A stretch of DNA of 64,000 nucleotides from AP-15 sp963846635 (GCA_963846635.1 CAWJXM010000022.1:1-64000), one strand, 5' to 3'; counted from the first letter of the stretch, positions 44,051 to 53,998 are shown. Numbers and translations: made by a program. The notes: generated by a model from the sequence alone, not told the origin.

Positions 44051-47000
44051 ATGGACGTAGCGGCGTGGTTACGCGGGCTGGGCCTCGAACAATACGCCCA
44101 GCTTTTCCGCGACAATGACATCGATGGCGAGATCCTATGCGGGATGACCGCAGAGGACCTGAAGGAGCTGGGCATCAGCTCCTTCGGCCACCGCCGCAGG
44201 CTCCTCAACGCTATTACCGCCCTGGGGGCGGAGCCGACGCGTGACTTAGCCCAACCAGCGGCGAGCATGACATCTACTCCGATCTCCCCTCTGACAATCG
44301 AGGCAGAGCGCCGGCAACTGACGGTGATGTTCTGCGATCTGGTCGGCTCGACGGCACTCTCGGCGCGGCTCGATCCCGAGGATTTGCGCGAGGTCATCGG
44401 CGCGTATCACCGCTGCTGCACCGATCTCATCAGCGAGGCCGGCGGGTTGGTCGCCAAGTACATGGGCGACGGGGTGCTGGCCTATTTCGGCTACCCGCTG
44501 GCCCACGAGCATGACGCCGAGCACGCTGTGCAGGCCGGGCTTGCCCTGGTCGAGGCGGCGCCGAAGCTCACGACCGCCGCCAGCGTTCCCTTGCAGGTAC
44601 GGGTCGGCATCGCCACCGGGCTTGTCGTGGTCGGTGACCTGATCGGCGCGGGTGCGGCACAAGAGCAGGCGGTCGTCGGCGAGACGCCAAACCTCGCGGC
44701 GCGCCTGCAGGCTCTGGCCGAGCCTGATGCCGTCGTCATCGCCGACAGCACGCGACGGCTTCTCGGCAATCTCTTCGAGCTGAAGGACCTCGGGGCCAGG
44801 GACCTCAAGGGCATCGCCGGGCCGGCGCGGGCCTGGGCTGCGCTGCGGGCGAGTGCCGTGGGGAGCCGCTTTGACGCCCTGCACACGAGCGGCCTGACCG
44901 CCCTCGTCGGACGGGACGAAGAATCCGAATTGCTGCTTCGGCGCTGGTCCCGGGCAAAGACGGGTGAAGGCCAGGTGGTGCTGCTCTCCGGCGAGGCAGG
45001 CATCGGCAAATCGCGGCTCACGGCGGCACTCCTGGAACGCCTCGCCAGCGAACCGCACACGCGCTTGCGCTATTTCTGCTCGCCGCAGCGCACGGACAGC
45101 GCGTTCCACCCGATCATCGGCCAGATCGAACGCGCCGCCGGACTGGCATACGACGACAAACCGCAGGCGAAGCTCGACAAGCTCGATGCGGTGCTCGCAC
45201 AGACCTCGACTTCGCCTGAGGATGCCGCACTCTTCGCCGAGATGCTGTCGCTTCCGAACGACGGACGCTATCCCGCGCTCGACCTGGCCCCGGAGCAGCG
45301 CCGGCAGAGAGTGCTGGAAGCGCTGATGTCACAGCTCGCGGCGTTGGCGCGCCGGCAACCGGTGCTGATGATCTTCGAGGATTTGCACTGGATCGACCCC
45401 ACGAGCTTGGAGGTGCTTGGCCGCATCGTCGACCGGATTAAAACGCTTCCGGTACTGCTCATTGTGACGTTCCGCCCCGAGTTCAACGCGCCGTGGGTGG
45501 GACAGCCGCATGTGACGAGCCTGACGCTCAACCGGCTCGGCGAGCGCGAGGCGGCCGCCATCATCGCGGGTCTGGTCGGGAACAAGGCGTTGCCGGCGGA
45601 TGTGCTGGCGGAGATCGTGGAGCGCACCGACGGCATTCCGCTGTTCGTGGAGGAGATGACGAAGGCGGTGCTGGAGGCGGAGAGCGAGGGTGCCGCCCGG
45701 CGCACGGTTGCGGCGGTTCCGTCGCCGGCCCTGGCGGTCCCGGCAAGCTTGCACGCCTCGCTGATGGCGCGGCTCGACCGGCTCGGCCCGGCCAAGGAGG
45801 TGGCGCAGATCGGGTCGGCGATCGGGCGGGAGTTCTCGCATGCCCTGCTGGCGGCGGTGGCGCGCAAGCCCGAGGCGGAGCTGGGGTCGGCGCTCGACCG
45901 TCTCGTTCAGGCAGGCTTGCTGTTCCGGCAGGGAGTCCCGCCGCAGGCGAGCTACCTGTTCAAGCATGCCCTGGTGCAGGACGCGGCCTATGGCACGCTG
46001 CTGCGCGAGCCGCGGCGCGCGCTTCACGCCCGTATCGCCGAAACCCTCGAAAGCCGGTTCGCCGAGATCGTGGAGAGCGAGCCCGAGATCCCGGCGCATC
46101 ACTGCACCGAGGCCGGGCTGATCGAGAAGGCCGTGGGTCTGTGGGGCAAGGCGGGACAGCGGTCACTGGCGCGCTCGGCGCTGGTCGAAGCCGCGGCCCA
46201 GCTCACTCGCGCCCTCGAGCAGATCGCGACCCTGCCCGGCACGGCGGCGCTGCGTCGCGAGCAGATCAGGCTTCAGGTCGCGCTGATCACTCCACTCATG
46301 CATATTAAAGGCTATGCCGCCGCCGAAACCAGGGCGGCTGCGGAGCAGGCACGCTCGTTGATCGAGCAAGCCGAAGCGCTGGGAGAGCCTCCCGAAGACC
46401 CGTTGTTGTTGTTCTCGGTCCTCTACGCGTTCTTTGCCGCGAACTTTGTGGCATTCAATGGCGATGTCTGTCGCGATCTCGCGGCGCAGTTCCTGGCGCT
46501 CGCGGAAAAGCAAAAGGCGACAGTCCCGCTCATGCTTGGGCATCGCCTGATGGGGCGTTCCTTAGTGCTGACCGGGGACATCGCGGAAGGCCGGGGACAC
46601 TTTGATCAGGCGATCGCGCTTTACGATCCTGCCGAGCATCGTCCGCTGGCAACGCGGTTTGGCACAGACGCTGGGGTGGTAACCTTATCCTATCGGTCGT
46701 TGGCTCTGTGGTTGCTCGGATATCCCGAGGCCGCGCTCGGAGACGCCGATGAGGCGCTCAGGAATGCGCGAGAGATAGGTCAAGCCGCCACGCTGATGCA
46801 CGCTTTATCCCTTCTAACGGTGCCATATACCCTCTGCGGTAATCGCGCCGCGGCAGCCGCGCAAGCCCAAGAGCTTGTCGCTCTGGCCGAAGACAAAGGT
46901 TCTTTGTATTGGAAGCCATACGGAATGGTGAGCCAAGGTTGCGTGCTGGCCCTGACCGGCAGGGCTTCGGACGCGATCGAAATACTGATCTCTGGGATTG

Positions 47001-47461
47001 CTGCTCATCGGACAACGGGAGCGACACTTTCATCGCCATTCTATTTGCCGCACTTGGCGCGCGCCCATGCGGAGCTTGGGCAATTCGAGGCGGCTTGGCA
47101 TTGCATCGGCGAAGCGATGACAGCGGCGGAGACAACCAAGGAAAAATGGTGCGAGGCCGAGATCCACCGAACCGCCGGCGAAATCGCGCTGATGTCGCCC
47201 GAGCCCGACGCGGCGAAGGCGCAGGCATATTTCGAGCGAGCCATCGCCACTGCCGACGCGCAGCAGGCAAAGTCCTGGGAATTGCGCGCGGCGGCGAGCA
47301 TGGCCCGGCTGTGGCGCGATCACGGCAAACGGGAGCAGGCCCACGATCTTCTCGCCCCGGTCTACGGCTGGTTCACCGAAGGCTTCGACACGCTCGACCT
47401 AAAAGAAGCCAAGGCGCTGCTCGACGAACTGACTGAGCCGGCGATTGCCGCAGAGGGTTGA
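44051..47461 (+). CDS. SAM-domain / class III cyclase / AAA ATPase / TPR protein
   Basis: Intact 1136-aa signalling protein. Residues 1-60: SAM (sterile alpha motif) domain, LRGLGLEQYAQLFRDNDIDG and ELGISSFGHRRRLL. About 80-260: class III nucleotide cyclase homology domain, VMFCDLVGSTALSARLDPED and YMGDGVLAYFGYP. About 275-640: STAND/AAA ATPase with LVGRDEESELLLRRW, Walker A GEAGIGKSRL, Walker B LMIFEDLHWID. After 660: TPR-like repeats. Same overall design as the frame-broken gene at 10624-13883, but with SAM instead of zinc ribbons. Cytosolic; ligand and output unknown; the cyclase may be regulatory. Confidence 0.9.
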   Translation: MDVAAWLRGLGLEQYAQLFRDNDIDGEILCGMTAEDLKELGISSFGHRRRLLNAITALGAEPTRDLAQPAASMTSTPISPLTIEAERRQLTVMFCDLVGSTALSARLDPEDLREVIGAYHRCCTDLISEAGGLVAKYMGDGVLAYFGYPLAHEHDAEHAVQAGLALVEAAPKLTTAASVPLQVRVGIATGLVVVGDLIGAGAAQEQAVVGETPNLAARLQALAEPDAVVIADSTRRLLGNLFELKDLGARDLKGIAGPARAWAALRASAVGSRFDALHTSGLTALVGRDEESELLLRRWSRAKTGEGQVVLLSGEAGIGKSRLTAALLERLASEPHTRLRYFCSPQRTDSAFHPIIGQIERAAGLAYDDKPQAKLDKLDAVLAQTSTSPEDAALFAEMLSLPNDGRYPALDLAPEQRRQRVLEALMSQLAALARRQPVLMIFEDLHWIDPTSLEVLGRIVDRIKTLPVLLIVTFRPEFNAPWVGQPHVTSLTLNRLGEREAAAIIAGLVGNKALPADVLAEIVERTDGIPLFVEEMTKAVLEAESEGAARRTVAAVPSPALAVPASLHASLMARLDRLGPAKEVAQIGSAIGREFSHALLAAVARKPEAELGSALDRLVQAGLLFRQGVPPQASYLFKHALVQDAAYGTLLREPRRALHARIAETLESRFAEIVESEPEIPAHHCTEAGLIEKAVGLWGKAGQRSLARSALVEAAAQLTRALEQIATLPGTAALRREQIRLQVALITPLMHIKGYAAAETRAAAEQARSLIEQAEALGEPPEDPLLLFSVLYAFFAANFVAFNGDVCRDLAAQFLALAEKQKATVPLMLGHRLMGRSLVLTGDIAEGRGHFDQAIALYDPAEHRPLATRFGTDAGVVTLSYRSLALWLLGYPEAALGDADEALRNAREIGQAATLMHALSLLTVPYTLCGNRAAAAAQAQELVALAEDKGSLYWKPYGMVSQGCVLALTGRASDAIEILISGIAAHRTTGATLSSPFYLPHLARAHAELGQFEAAWHCIGEAMTAAETTKEKWCEAEIHRTAGEIALMSPEPDAAKAQAYFERAIATADAQQAKSWELRAAASMARLWRDHGKREQAHDLLAPVYGWFTEGFDTLDLKEAKALLDELTEPAIAAEG

Positions 47462-47848
47462 GTAATTACCAATCAGCGGCTCCACGGGACTATTCCACGG
47501 CGACTCTGCTACCGTCGCGACTACGATGGGCTCTTACGTGTAGAAGTCCGGTGCGAACGTCCGCTTCACAGCCGACCCGACCATCCACTGGCGTGCTGAT
47601 GAAGGTCTGCAGTGGGTCGCAAGCCGAAATTCAAACTGGGTCACCACTCTGGCCTGACTTTGATACGAAGGGCTCGCGTTAGGTTAACGGGATGTAGCCC
47701 TACTCACGATCAATAAGCCAACGCCAGGCTAGCGCTGGCGCGCTATGGGCACTTCCTTTTGAGCTCGGTTGGCCTTTCACGGTTAGCCCAGACATGTTGG
47801 GATAAAGTGACAACGGCAATGGATGACAGATGAAGAAAAGTCTTGATC

Positions 47849-47860
47849 GTTAGGGTTAAC
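47849..47860 (-). repeat. GTTAACCCTAAC motif (reverse)
   Basis: GTTAGGGTTAAC on the + strand, exact reverse complement of the motif at 30442. Confidence 0.6.
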
Positions 47861-47982
47861 GTGAAACCGCGAAGGACGAACAATGGGAGGGTGAGCGCTG
47901 ACGCCGTCCCGTCAGGCTGGGCATAGCCTGTCGTTAACCTTACATTCAAAGCGGCAACCCTAACCGCATTCTGTGGGCTTCT

Positions 47983-47994
47983 GTTAACCCTAAC
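47983..47994 (+). repeat. GTTAACCCTAAC motif
   Basis: Exact copy, 122 bp from the inverted copy at 47849. Confidence 0.6.
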
Positions 47995-48199
47995 TTGGGT
48001 GCTGTAACCTTCATTGTAACGTTACCGCAAGTTCGCATCAGAAAGCGACGGCTTGGCGCGGTCCTCGCGCGCGTGTCGCAAATCTCAGGCCCACGCGCAG
48101 GTGAGAAGACGGGGGGCCGGATCACAAGTCCGGCCCACGAGAACCGCCTGCCTTTAACCCCGAGCACGCCGCGCGCCTGATCTCGGCGCTGGCGTTCCG

Positions 48200-50070
48200 T
48201 TACGCCGCTTGCGGCAGGCCGCGTTCGAGCAGTTGCGCCAAGACGGCGGGCGAAAGCGGGCGGATCCGGTAGTTGCTCGCCTTCGACGATCCGCGCCTGA
48301 TCGAGCAAAAGCCAGGCGAACTCGCTGATCTGGTCGGAAGCACCGCTTTGACCAACGGTGGCAGCGAGCCGCTCGATCAGTTTATGGCGCGGGTTGAGTT
48401 CGAGGATTCGTTTCGCGGTTGTATCGATCTGCTGGTGCTGTTTCAGCAGTCGCTCAAAATGCATATCCAGATCGCCTTCATCCGCGACCAGGCAGACGGC
48501 GCTGTCGGTCAATCGATCCGAGCTGCGCACATCCTTGACCGCGTCGCCGAGCGCCAGCTTGAAGATCGCGATCAGGCTGCCGAGTTTGGCCGGGAGCGCC
48601 GGTTGTTCCTGCGGCTGCTCTTCGGCTGGGGTGATCTTGTCAAGATCAGCGCCGCCGCGGGTGGCAGATTTGAACGGCTTTTCTTTATATGTTCCGATCG
48701 CCGGCACCCAGAACTCGTCGATCGGATCGGTCAACAACAGCACTTCGACACCACGCGCGCGAAAGCCTTCGAGCTGCGGGCTGCGTTTGACAATATCGAG
48801 ATTGTCGCCGGTGATCGTGTAGATCGCCTCCTGCCCCGGCCGCATTCTTTCGACATACTCATCGAGCGAGACGAGCCCGTCACGCGCGGTCGAGCGAAAC
48901 CGAACGAGACCGAGCAAAGCCTCGCGCTGATCGCGGTCCTCATAGAGGCCTTCCTTCAGCACGGCGCCGAAATCGTCCCAGAATTTGGCGTATTCGTCAG
49001 GCGCTTCGGCCGCTTTTTTGCCGAGCTCGGTCAGCACGCGCCGGGTCAGTTGCTGGCGGATGCGTGCTACCATCGGATTTGATTGCAGCATCTCGCGGCT
49101 GATGTTGAGCGGCAAATCCTCGCTGTCGACGACGCCGCGCAAGAACCGCAAATAGGCCGGTAACAGATCGGTCCCCTCGTCCGTAATGAACACGCGGCGG
49201 ACATAAAGCTTGACCCGGCTCTTGCGCTCCGGATCGAACAGATCGAATGGTTTGGTCGACGGCACGAACAACAAACTGAGTGTATTCGAGAACGCCTTCC
49301 GCCTTGTTGTGCAAAGTCAGCCACGGATCATCGAAACTATGGCCGACATGATGATAAAACTCTTTGTATTGCTCGGGGGTAATTTCTGAGCGTGGACGGG
49401 TCCACAAAGCAGAGGCGGTGTTGATCGTCTCTTCCTTGCCGCTGTCCTTCAGCACGATCGGCAAGCCGATATGATCGGAATAGGTATTAACGATGCGGCG
49501 CAGCCGGGCCGGGTCGAGGTATTCGTCCTCGCCCTCGCGCAGATGGACGACAATCGCCGCCCCACGCGTCGCCTGCGGATAAGGCTCGATCGTGAATTCA
49601 CCTTTGCCGTCCGAAGCCCAACGCCAGCCTTCGCTCTCGCCCGCCTTGCGTGCCAGCACTTCGACTTGGTCGGCAACCATGAAAGCCGAATAAAACCCGA
49701 CGCCGAACTGACCGATCAGCGTCATATCCTTGCGCGAATCGCCCGAGAGCTGGCTCAAAAAGGCCGCCGTGCCGGAGCGCGCGATCGTGCCGAGATTTTC
49801 GATCAATTCCTCGCGGTTCATGCCGATGCCGTTATCGGCAACCGTCAATGTTCGTGCTTTTTTGTCGGGGGTCAGCACCACTCGGTAATTCGTGTCGCCC
49901 TCGGCCAGCGAGGGATCGGTCAAGGCCGCGTAACGCAGCCGGTCGCAGGCATCCGAGGCGTTGGAGATCAGTTCGCGCAGAAAGATCTCCTTTTCGCTGT
50001 AGAGCGAGTGCGCGACGATGTCGAGGAGACGGCTGACTTCGGCCTGGAAGCTTTTTGTTTCCTGGGTCAT
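48200..50070 (-). pseudogene. htpG: molecular chaperone HtpG (Hsp90), two frame breaks
   Basis: ATP-dependent cytosolic chaperone, about 623 codons. From ATG 50070: ETKSFQAEVSRLLDIVAHSL, FLRELISNASDACDRLRY, LTVADNGIGMNREELIENLG, IGQFGVGFYSAFMVAD (GHKL ATP site). After GVLEYT one base near 49276-49281 must be skipped to enter LLFVPSTKPFDLFDPERKS, LYVRRVFITDEGTDLLPAYL and NISREMLQ. A second skip near 48245-48250 gives the native end LAQLLERGLPQAA with TAA at 48200-48202. Every Hsp90 motif is otherwise intact, which argues for sequence error over gene loss. Divergent from the helicase gene. Confidence 0.92.
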
Positions 50071-50260
50071 GATCTGCGGTCGCGAGTTGGCGTTAATGTG
50101 CCACCATATGTAGTGAAGCGCCCGCTGCTGCAAGATCACGAGAATCGCCGGCGCAGGCGAGCGACGCAGACCCGGGCGGTGCCGCACCGCGGCGGCGGAT
50201 CGCAGCCGATAAGCGGCTTTACTCTTGCCAACCGGCTTCCGCCACCCGATACCTTGTGGC
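50071..50260. promoter_or_regulatory. divergent promoter region htpG / helicase
   Basis: 190 bp shared by two divergent genes. I see no CIRCE-like inverted repeat and no confident heat-shock sigma box; its regulatory role is inferred from position alone. Confidence 0.35.
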
Positions 50261-52756
50261 ATGGCCATGTTCAGCCCCGCTCCGCGGCTCGTCGCGGTCC
50301 TCGGGCCGACCAATACCGGCAAAACCCATCTCGCGATCGAGCGCATGCTCGGTCACAAAAGCGGGATGATCGGGTTTCCGTTGCGCCTGCTCGCGCGTGA
50401 GAATTACGACCGCATCGTCAAGCTGCGCGGCGCGCGAGCGGTGGCGCTGATCACCGGCGAAGAAAAGATTTTGCCGCCAAATCCGTCCTATTTTGTTTGC
50501 ACCGTCGAATCGATGCCGCTTGACCGCGCGGTCGATTTTCTCGCGGTCGACGAAATCCAGCTCTGCGCCGATCCCGAGCGCGGCCATGTATTTACCGCGA
50601 GGCTATTGCACGCCCGCGGTCTCGCCGAGACCATGTTTCTCGGCGCCGACACGATCAAGCCATTGATGCGGCGGCTCGTCCCTGAATTTGAGCATGTCAG
50701 CCGGCCGCGATTTTCGACCCTCGCCTACACCGGGCACAAGAAGGTGACGCGGCTGCCGCGGCGCAGCGCCGTCGTCGCGTTTGCGGTGGCGGACGTCTTT
50801 TCGCTGGCCGAGTTGATTCGGCGCCAACGCGGCGGCACCGCGGTCGTGCTCGGCGCGTTGTCGCCGCGGGCGCGCAACGCCCAGGTCGGCATGTTCCAGG
50901 CCGGAGAGGTCGATTATCTCGTCGCGACCGATGCGATCGGCATGGGCCTCAACATGGATCTCGACCATGTCGCCTTTGCTCGCATCGGCAAGTTTGACGG
51001 CCGAGGGCCGCGCCGGCTGACCGCCGCCGAGCTTGCGCAGATTGCCGGCCGCGCCGGACGCCATATGAGCGACGGCACCTTTGGCACGACCGCCGAGCAG
51101 GGTCCGCTCGATCCCGAAATCGTCGAAGCTGTCGAAAATCATCGCTTTGATCCGCTGACCCGCCTCAATTGGCGCAACATCCGGCTGCGCTTCGAATCGG
51201 TTGACGCTTTGCTGAAGAGCCTTGACGAGCGGCCATCGCTGCCGGGCCTCGTCCAAGCGCGCGAGGCCGACGACCATCGCGCGCTGCAGGCGCTCGCCCG
51301 CAATCGCGAGGTGACCGATCTTGCCTGCAATCGCGGCGCCGTGCGGCTGTTGTGGGAGGTGTGCCAAATCCCCGATTTTCGCAAGGTTATGCCCGACAGC
51401 CACACCAGGCTATTGGCGCACATTTTCACGCATCTCGCCGGGCCCGAAGAACGGCTGCCGACGCAATGGATCGCCGCGCAGATGAACAATCTCGATCGCA
51501 CCGAGGGCGATATCGACAGCCTGATGGCGCGGATCGCACATATCCGCACCTGGACCTACATCACTCATCGCGGCGATTGGGTCGAGGGGGCGACATCTTG
51601 GCAGGAGCAGGCTCGCGGCATTGAGGACCGCCTCTCGGACGCGCTGCATGACCGCATTACACAGCGCTTTGTCGATCGCCGCTCAGCCTTTCTGGTCCGC
51701 CGGCTCGGCTCCGACGACGAATTGATCGCGTCGGTTTCGGCGTCGGGCGAGGTCCGGGTCGAAGGCGCTTATGTCGGCCGGCTCGATGGGTTGCGGTTTG
51801 TCCCGGATGCGATCGACGGCATCGAAATGCGGATGGTGAATGCCGCCGCAAATCGGGTCCTCCGCCGCGAAGTCGGGGCCCGAGCCCGGCTGCTGGCTGC
51901 CGACGCCGATCAGGCATTTGCGATCGACGCCGCGGGCCTGTTGCGCTGGCGCGGTGGCGTAGTGGGCCGCCTTGTCGCTGGCGAGCGCATGCTGGCCCCG
52001 CGGGTCGAGGCCGTCGGTGGCGATTTTATTGAGGGCGATACGCGCGAAAAGATTCGTCAGCGGCTAACGGCTTTCGTCCGTGCCGAGATCGAGCGCCGGC
52101 TTGCGCCGCTGTTCGCGATTTCGGATTTGCCGCTCGGCGGTGTTGGGCGCGGGCTCGCATTCCAGCTCGCCGATGCCCTCGGCGCGCTGCCGGCGAATAC
52201 CGCCGCACGCGGGTCCGAATCTGCAGCTCTCGATCGAGCGGATCGCGCGGCGATGAGCCGGCATGGCGTGCGTTTTGGTACAGAGACCGTCTATGTCGAG
52301 CCTTTGTTCCGACCCGAAGCGCTGCGTTTTCGCGCCCTGTTATGGGCGGTGCGACATGGGCGCGCCGTCCCTGCTCTGCCCGGCGCGCGCCGCCTTGGTA
52401 AGACCATCGCTATCGATCCCGCATTGCCTCTGTCGTTTTATGCAGCGATCGGCTTTATTGTCTGTGACGGTTTGGCGCTGCGCGCCGATCGGCTCGAGCG
52501 TTTGGCCGCGACGGCACGTCAACGCTCACGGCACGGACCGTTTGTCGCTGATGGCGATCTCGCCGCTCTTGCCGGGGTCGAACCCAGTGCGCTGCGTCCG
52601 CTGTTGATGGCGCTCGGCTATCGGGCCGTTATCGACCAAGGGGTGGAAACTTTTATTGCGCGGCCCCGCCGCCGGCACGTGGCAGCGGGTCGCAACGCGG
52701 TTCGGCCGCGAGAAGGTCATCCCTTTGCCAAATTGCGGGAACTGAAGCTCGCTTGA
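50261..52756 (+). CDS. SUV3-like superfamily 2 RNA helicase
   Basis: 831 aa from ATG 50261. Walker A GPTNTGKTHLAIERM (residues 15-29), Walker B variant VDEIQLCADPERGHVF, VATDAIGMGLNMDLDHVAF and QIAGRAGRHMSDGTFG (motif VI) place it with mitochondrial SUV3 and its alphaproteobacterial relatives. The long C-terminal half carries the SUV3-type extension and ends in a basic tail. Its TGA overlaps the start of the S4-domain gene, a common alphaproteobacterial pair, so both probably act on RNA. An upstream in-frame start at 50225 is possible. Confidence 0.92.
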   Translation: MAMFSPAPRLVAVLGPTNTGKTHLAIERMLGHKSGMIGFPLRLLARENYDRIVKLRGARAVALITGEEKILPPNPSYFVCTVESMPLDRAVDFLAVDEIQLCADPERGHVFTARLLHARGLAETMFLGADTIKPLMRRLVPEFEHVSRPRFSTLAYTGHKKVTRLPRRSAVVAFAVADVFSLAELIRRQRGGTAVVLGALSPRARNAQVGMFQAGEVDYLVATDAIGMGLNMDLDHVAFARIGKFDGRGPRRLTAAELAQIAGRAGRHMSDGTFGTTAEQGPLDPEIVEAVENHRFDPLTRLNWRNIRLRFESVDALLKSLDERPSLPGLVQAREADDHRALQALARNREVTDLACNRGAVRLLWEVCQIPDFRKVMPDSHTRLLAHIFTHLAGPEERLPTQWIAAQMNNLDRTEGDIDSLMARIAHIRTWTYITHRGDWVEGATSWQEQARGIEDRLSDALHDRITQRFVDRRSAFLVRRLGSDDELIASVSASGEVRVEGAYVGRLDGLRFVPDAIDGIEMRMVNAAANRVLRREVGARARLLAADADQAFAIDAAGLLRWRGGVVGRLVAGERMLAPRVEAVGGDFIEGDTREKIRQRLTAFVRAEIERRLAPLFAISDLPLGGVGRGLAFQLADALGALPANTAARGSESAALDRADRAAMSRHGVRFGTETVYVEPLFRPEALRFRALLWAVRHGRAVPALPGARRLGKTIAIDPALPLSFYAAIGFIVCDGLALRADRLERLAATARQRSRHGPFVADGDLAALAGVEPSALRPLLMALGYRAVIDQGVETFIARPRRRHVAAGRNAVRPREGHPFAKLRELKLA

Positions 52757-53103
52757 GCGGCGATCGCCGCCCCGCTGGTGCGAGCCGCCGGCTCGATCAG
52801 TGGCTGTGGTTTGCCCGGCTCGTCAAAACCCGCTCGCTCGCGACGCGCTTGTGCACCACGGGTGCCGTAAGCCTGAACCGATCGCCGGTGCGCAAGCCAA
52901 ACCAGATGGTGCGGATCGGCGATGTCGTCGTGACACCGCAAGGGGCATTTCAGCGGACCGTGCGGGTCCTGGCTCTCGGGACGCGGCGCGGGCCGGCGAG
53001 CGAGGCGCGGCTGTTGTACGAGGACATCGCGGCGCCGGTGCGGCTCGCCGATCTCGCGCCGGCCTGGGAGCCGTTGCTGAGTGAAGACGACAGCACGGAG
53101 TGA
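52753..53103 (+). CDS. S4 RNA-binding domain protein (HslR-like)
   Basis: 116 aa; S4 motif RRLDQWLWFARLVKTRSLATRL at the N terminus followed by GAVSLNRSPVRKPNQMVRIGD, characteristic of the Hsp15/HslR group that binds 50S subunits with stalled peptidyl-tRNA. The start is TTG 52753, overlapping the helicase stop; no better start is present before the S4 motif. Acidic C-terminal tail. Confidence 0.88.
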   Translation: MSGDRRPAGASRRLDQWLWFARLVKTRSLATRLCTTGAVSLNRSPVRKPNQMVRIGDVVVTPQGAFQRTVRVLALGTRRGPASEARLLYEDIAAPVRLADLAPAWEPLLSEDDSTE

Positions 53104-53120
53104 GGCTTCGCCCGTCGCTG

Positions 53121-53927
53121 TTACCTCCCGGTAAAGGTCGGAGCACGTTTCTCGGCCCAGGCTCGTAGCGCCTCCTGGTGATCTGCCGATGCGACGCAAC
53201 GCGCTCGGGCAAGCGCGAGCATATCGCGATCGAGCGCACCGGCAGCGGTCGCGTTGATCGCCTGTTTAAGCCCGGCGAGGGCGAGGGGCGCGTTCGCTGA
53301 CAAAATTGCGGCCATCGCCTCGGCGCGGGCCATCAGCTCGTCTGCCGGCACGATTTCGTCGAGATAGCCGATACGCAGCAATTCGGATAAATCAATCGGC
53401 TGCGCCTTCAGAAACAGCTTTTTGGCCGCCGCGATCCCGAGCCGGCTCACATAGCGGCGGATCCCGCTCTCGTAATAGACGATACCCAGTCGCGCCGCCG
53501 GCATGACGAGGCGCATGCCCTCGACTCCAAGGCGAAAATCGCAGGCGAGCGCCAGATCGGTGGCACCGCCATAAACACTGCCGTTCAGTGCTGCGATCGT
53601 GGGTATGCGCAGTTGCTCGAGGCGATCGACCACCCGCTCGAACATGTCGCGGTCGTGATCGCCATCCCCCTCGGCGGCTTGGCGCTCGACCAGTGCGCCG
53701 ATATGAAAACCGGAGCTGAAGCTCTTTCCGGTCGCGGTCAGCACCATCACCCGGATCCCGGGATCCGCGTCAACTCGGCCGAACAATTGCTCGAGCACGA
53801 CGAGATCGTGAGGCTCAATGCGATTGTGCTGGGCCGGCCGATGGAGCCGCACAATTGCCCGAGCATCCATTATCTCCAGGGTCGGCGGGCCGGGCTGAGC
53901 GGGCTCGGCGAATACGGCATCGGCCAT
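53121..53927 (-). CDS. enoyl-CoA hydratase/isomerase family protein
   Basis: Crotonase fold, 268 aa from ATG 53927 (GGAGG 9 bases upstream). MDARAIVRLHRPAQHNRIEP, then the oxyanion-hole segment GKSFSSGFHIGALVE and NGSVYGGATDLALACDFRLG. Position 2 of the usual Glu pair reads Glu in YYESGIRRY. The N-terminal 20 residues are extra. Convergent with the S4 gene. The acyl-CoA substrate is unknown. Confidence 0.9.
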   Translation of the reverse strand: MADAVFAEPAQPGPPTLEIMDARAIVRLHRPAQHNRIEPHDLVVLEQLFGRVDADPGIRVMVLTATGKSFSSGFHIGALVERQAAEGDGDHDRDMFERVVDRLEQLRIPTIAALNGSVYGGATDLALACDFRLGVEGMRLVMPAARLGIVYYESGIRRYVSRLGIAAAKKLFLKAQPIDLSELLRIGYLDEIVPADELMARAEAMAAILSANAPLALAGLKQAINATAAGALDRDMLALARARCVASADHQEALRAWAEKRAPTFTGR

Positions 53928-53947
53928 CGGCTGGTTCCTCCACAATC

Positions 53948-53998
53948 GTTTACCATTCTGGGGCGTTTACCATTCTGGGGCGCTTACCATTCTGGGGC
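53948..53998. repeat. three tandem 17-bp repeats
   Basis: GTTTACCATTCTGGGGC repeated three times head to tail (third copy begins GCTT). Lies 21 bp upstream of the enoyl-CoA hydratase start, so it could overlap that promoter. Confidence 0.8.

Larger units (their letters stand above)
47462..48199. other. gene-free region with recurrent motif
   Basis: About 740 bp between the cyclase gene and the true end of htpG. It contains GTTAGGGTTAAC at 47849, GTTAACCCTAAC at 47983 and near matches at 47678, 47932 and 47953. Minus-strand reading through 47946-48199 continues the htpG frame only because of a late frame break. Confidence 0.5.

Noticed and set aside
45493..46308. Gly/Ala/Arg-rich + strand frame inside the SAM-domain cyclase gene
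   Set aside because: It is an alternative frame of the intact 1136-aa gene, with low-complexity composition typical of shifted high-GC coding DNA.
47946..48199. 85-residue C-terminal extension of HtpG
   Set aside because: It follows a one-base shift; the native ending LERGLPQAA with TAA at 48200 is present in the neighbouring frame.
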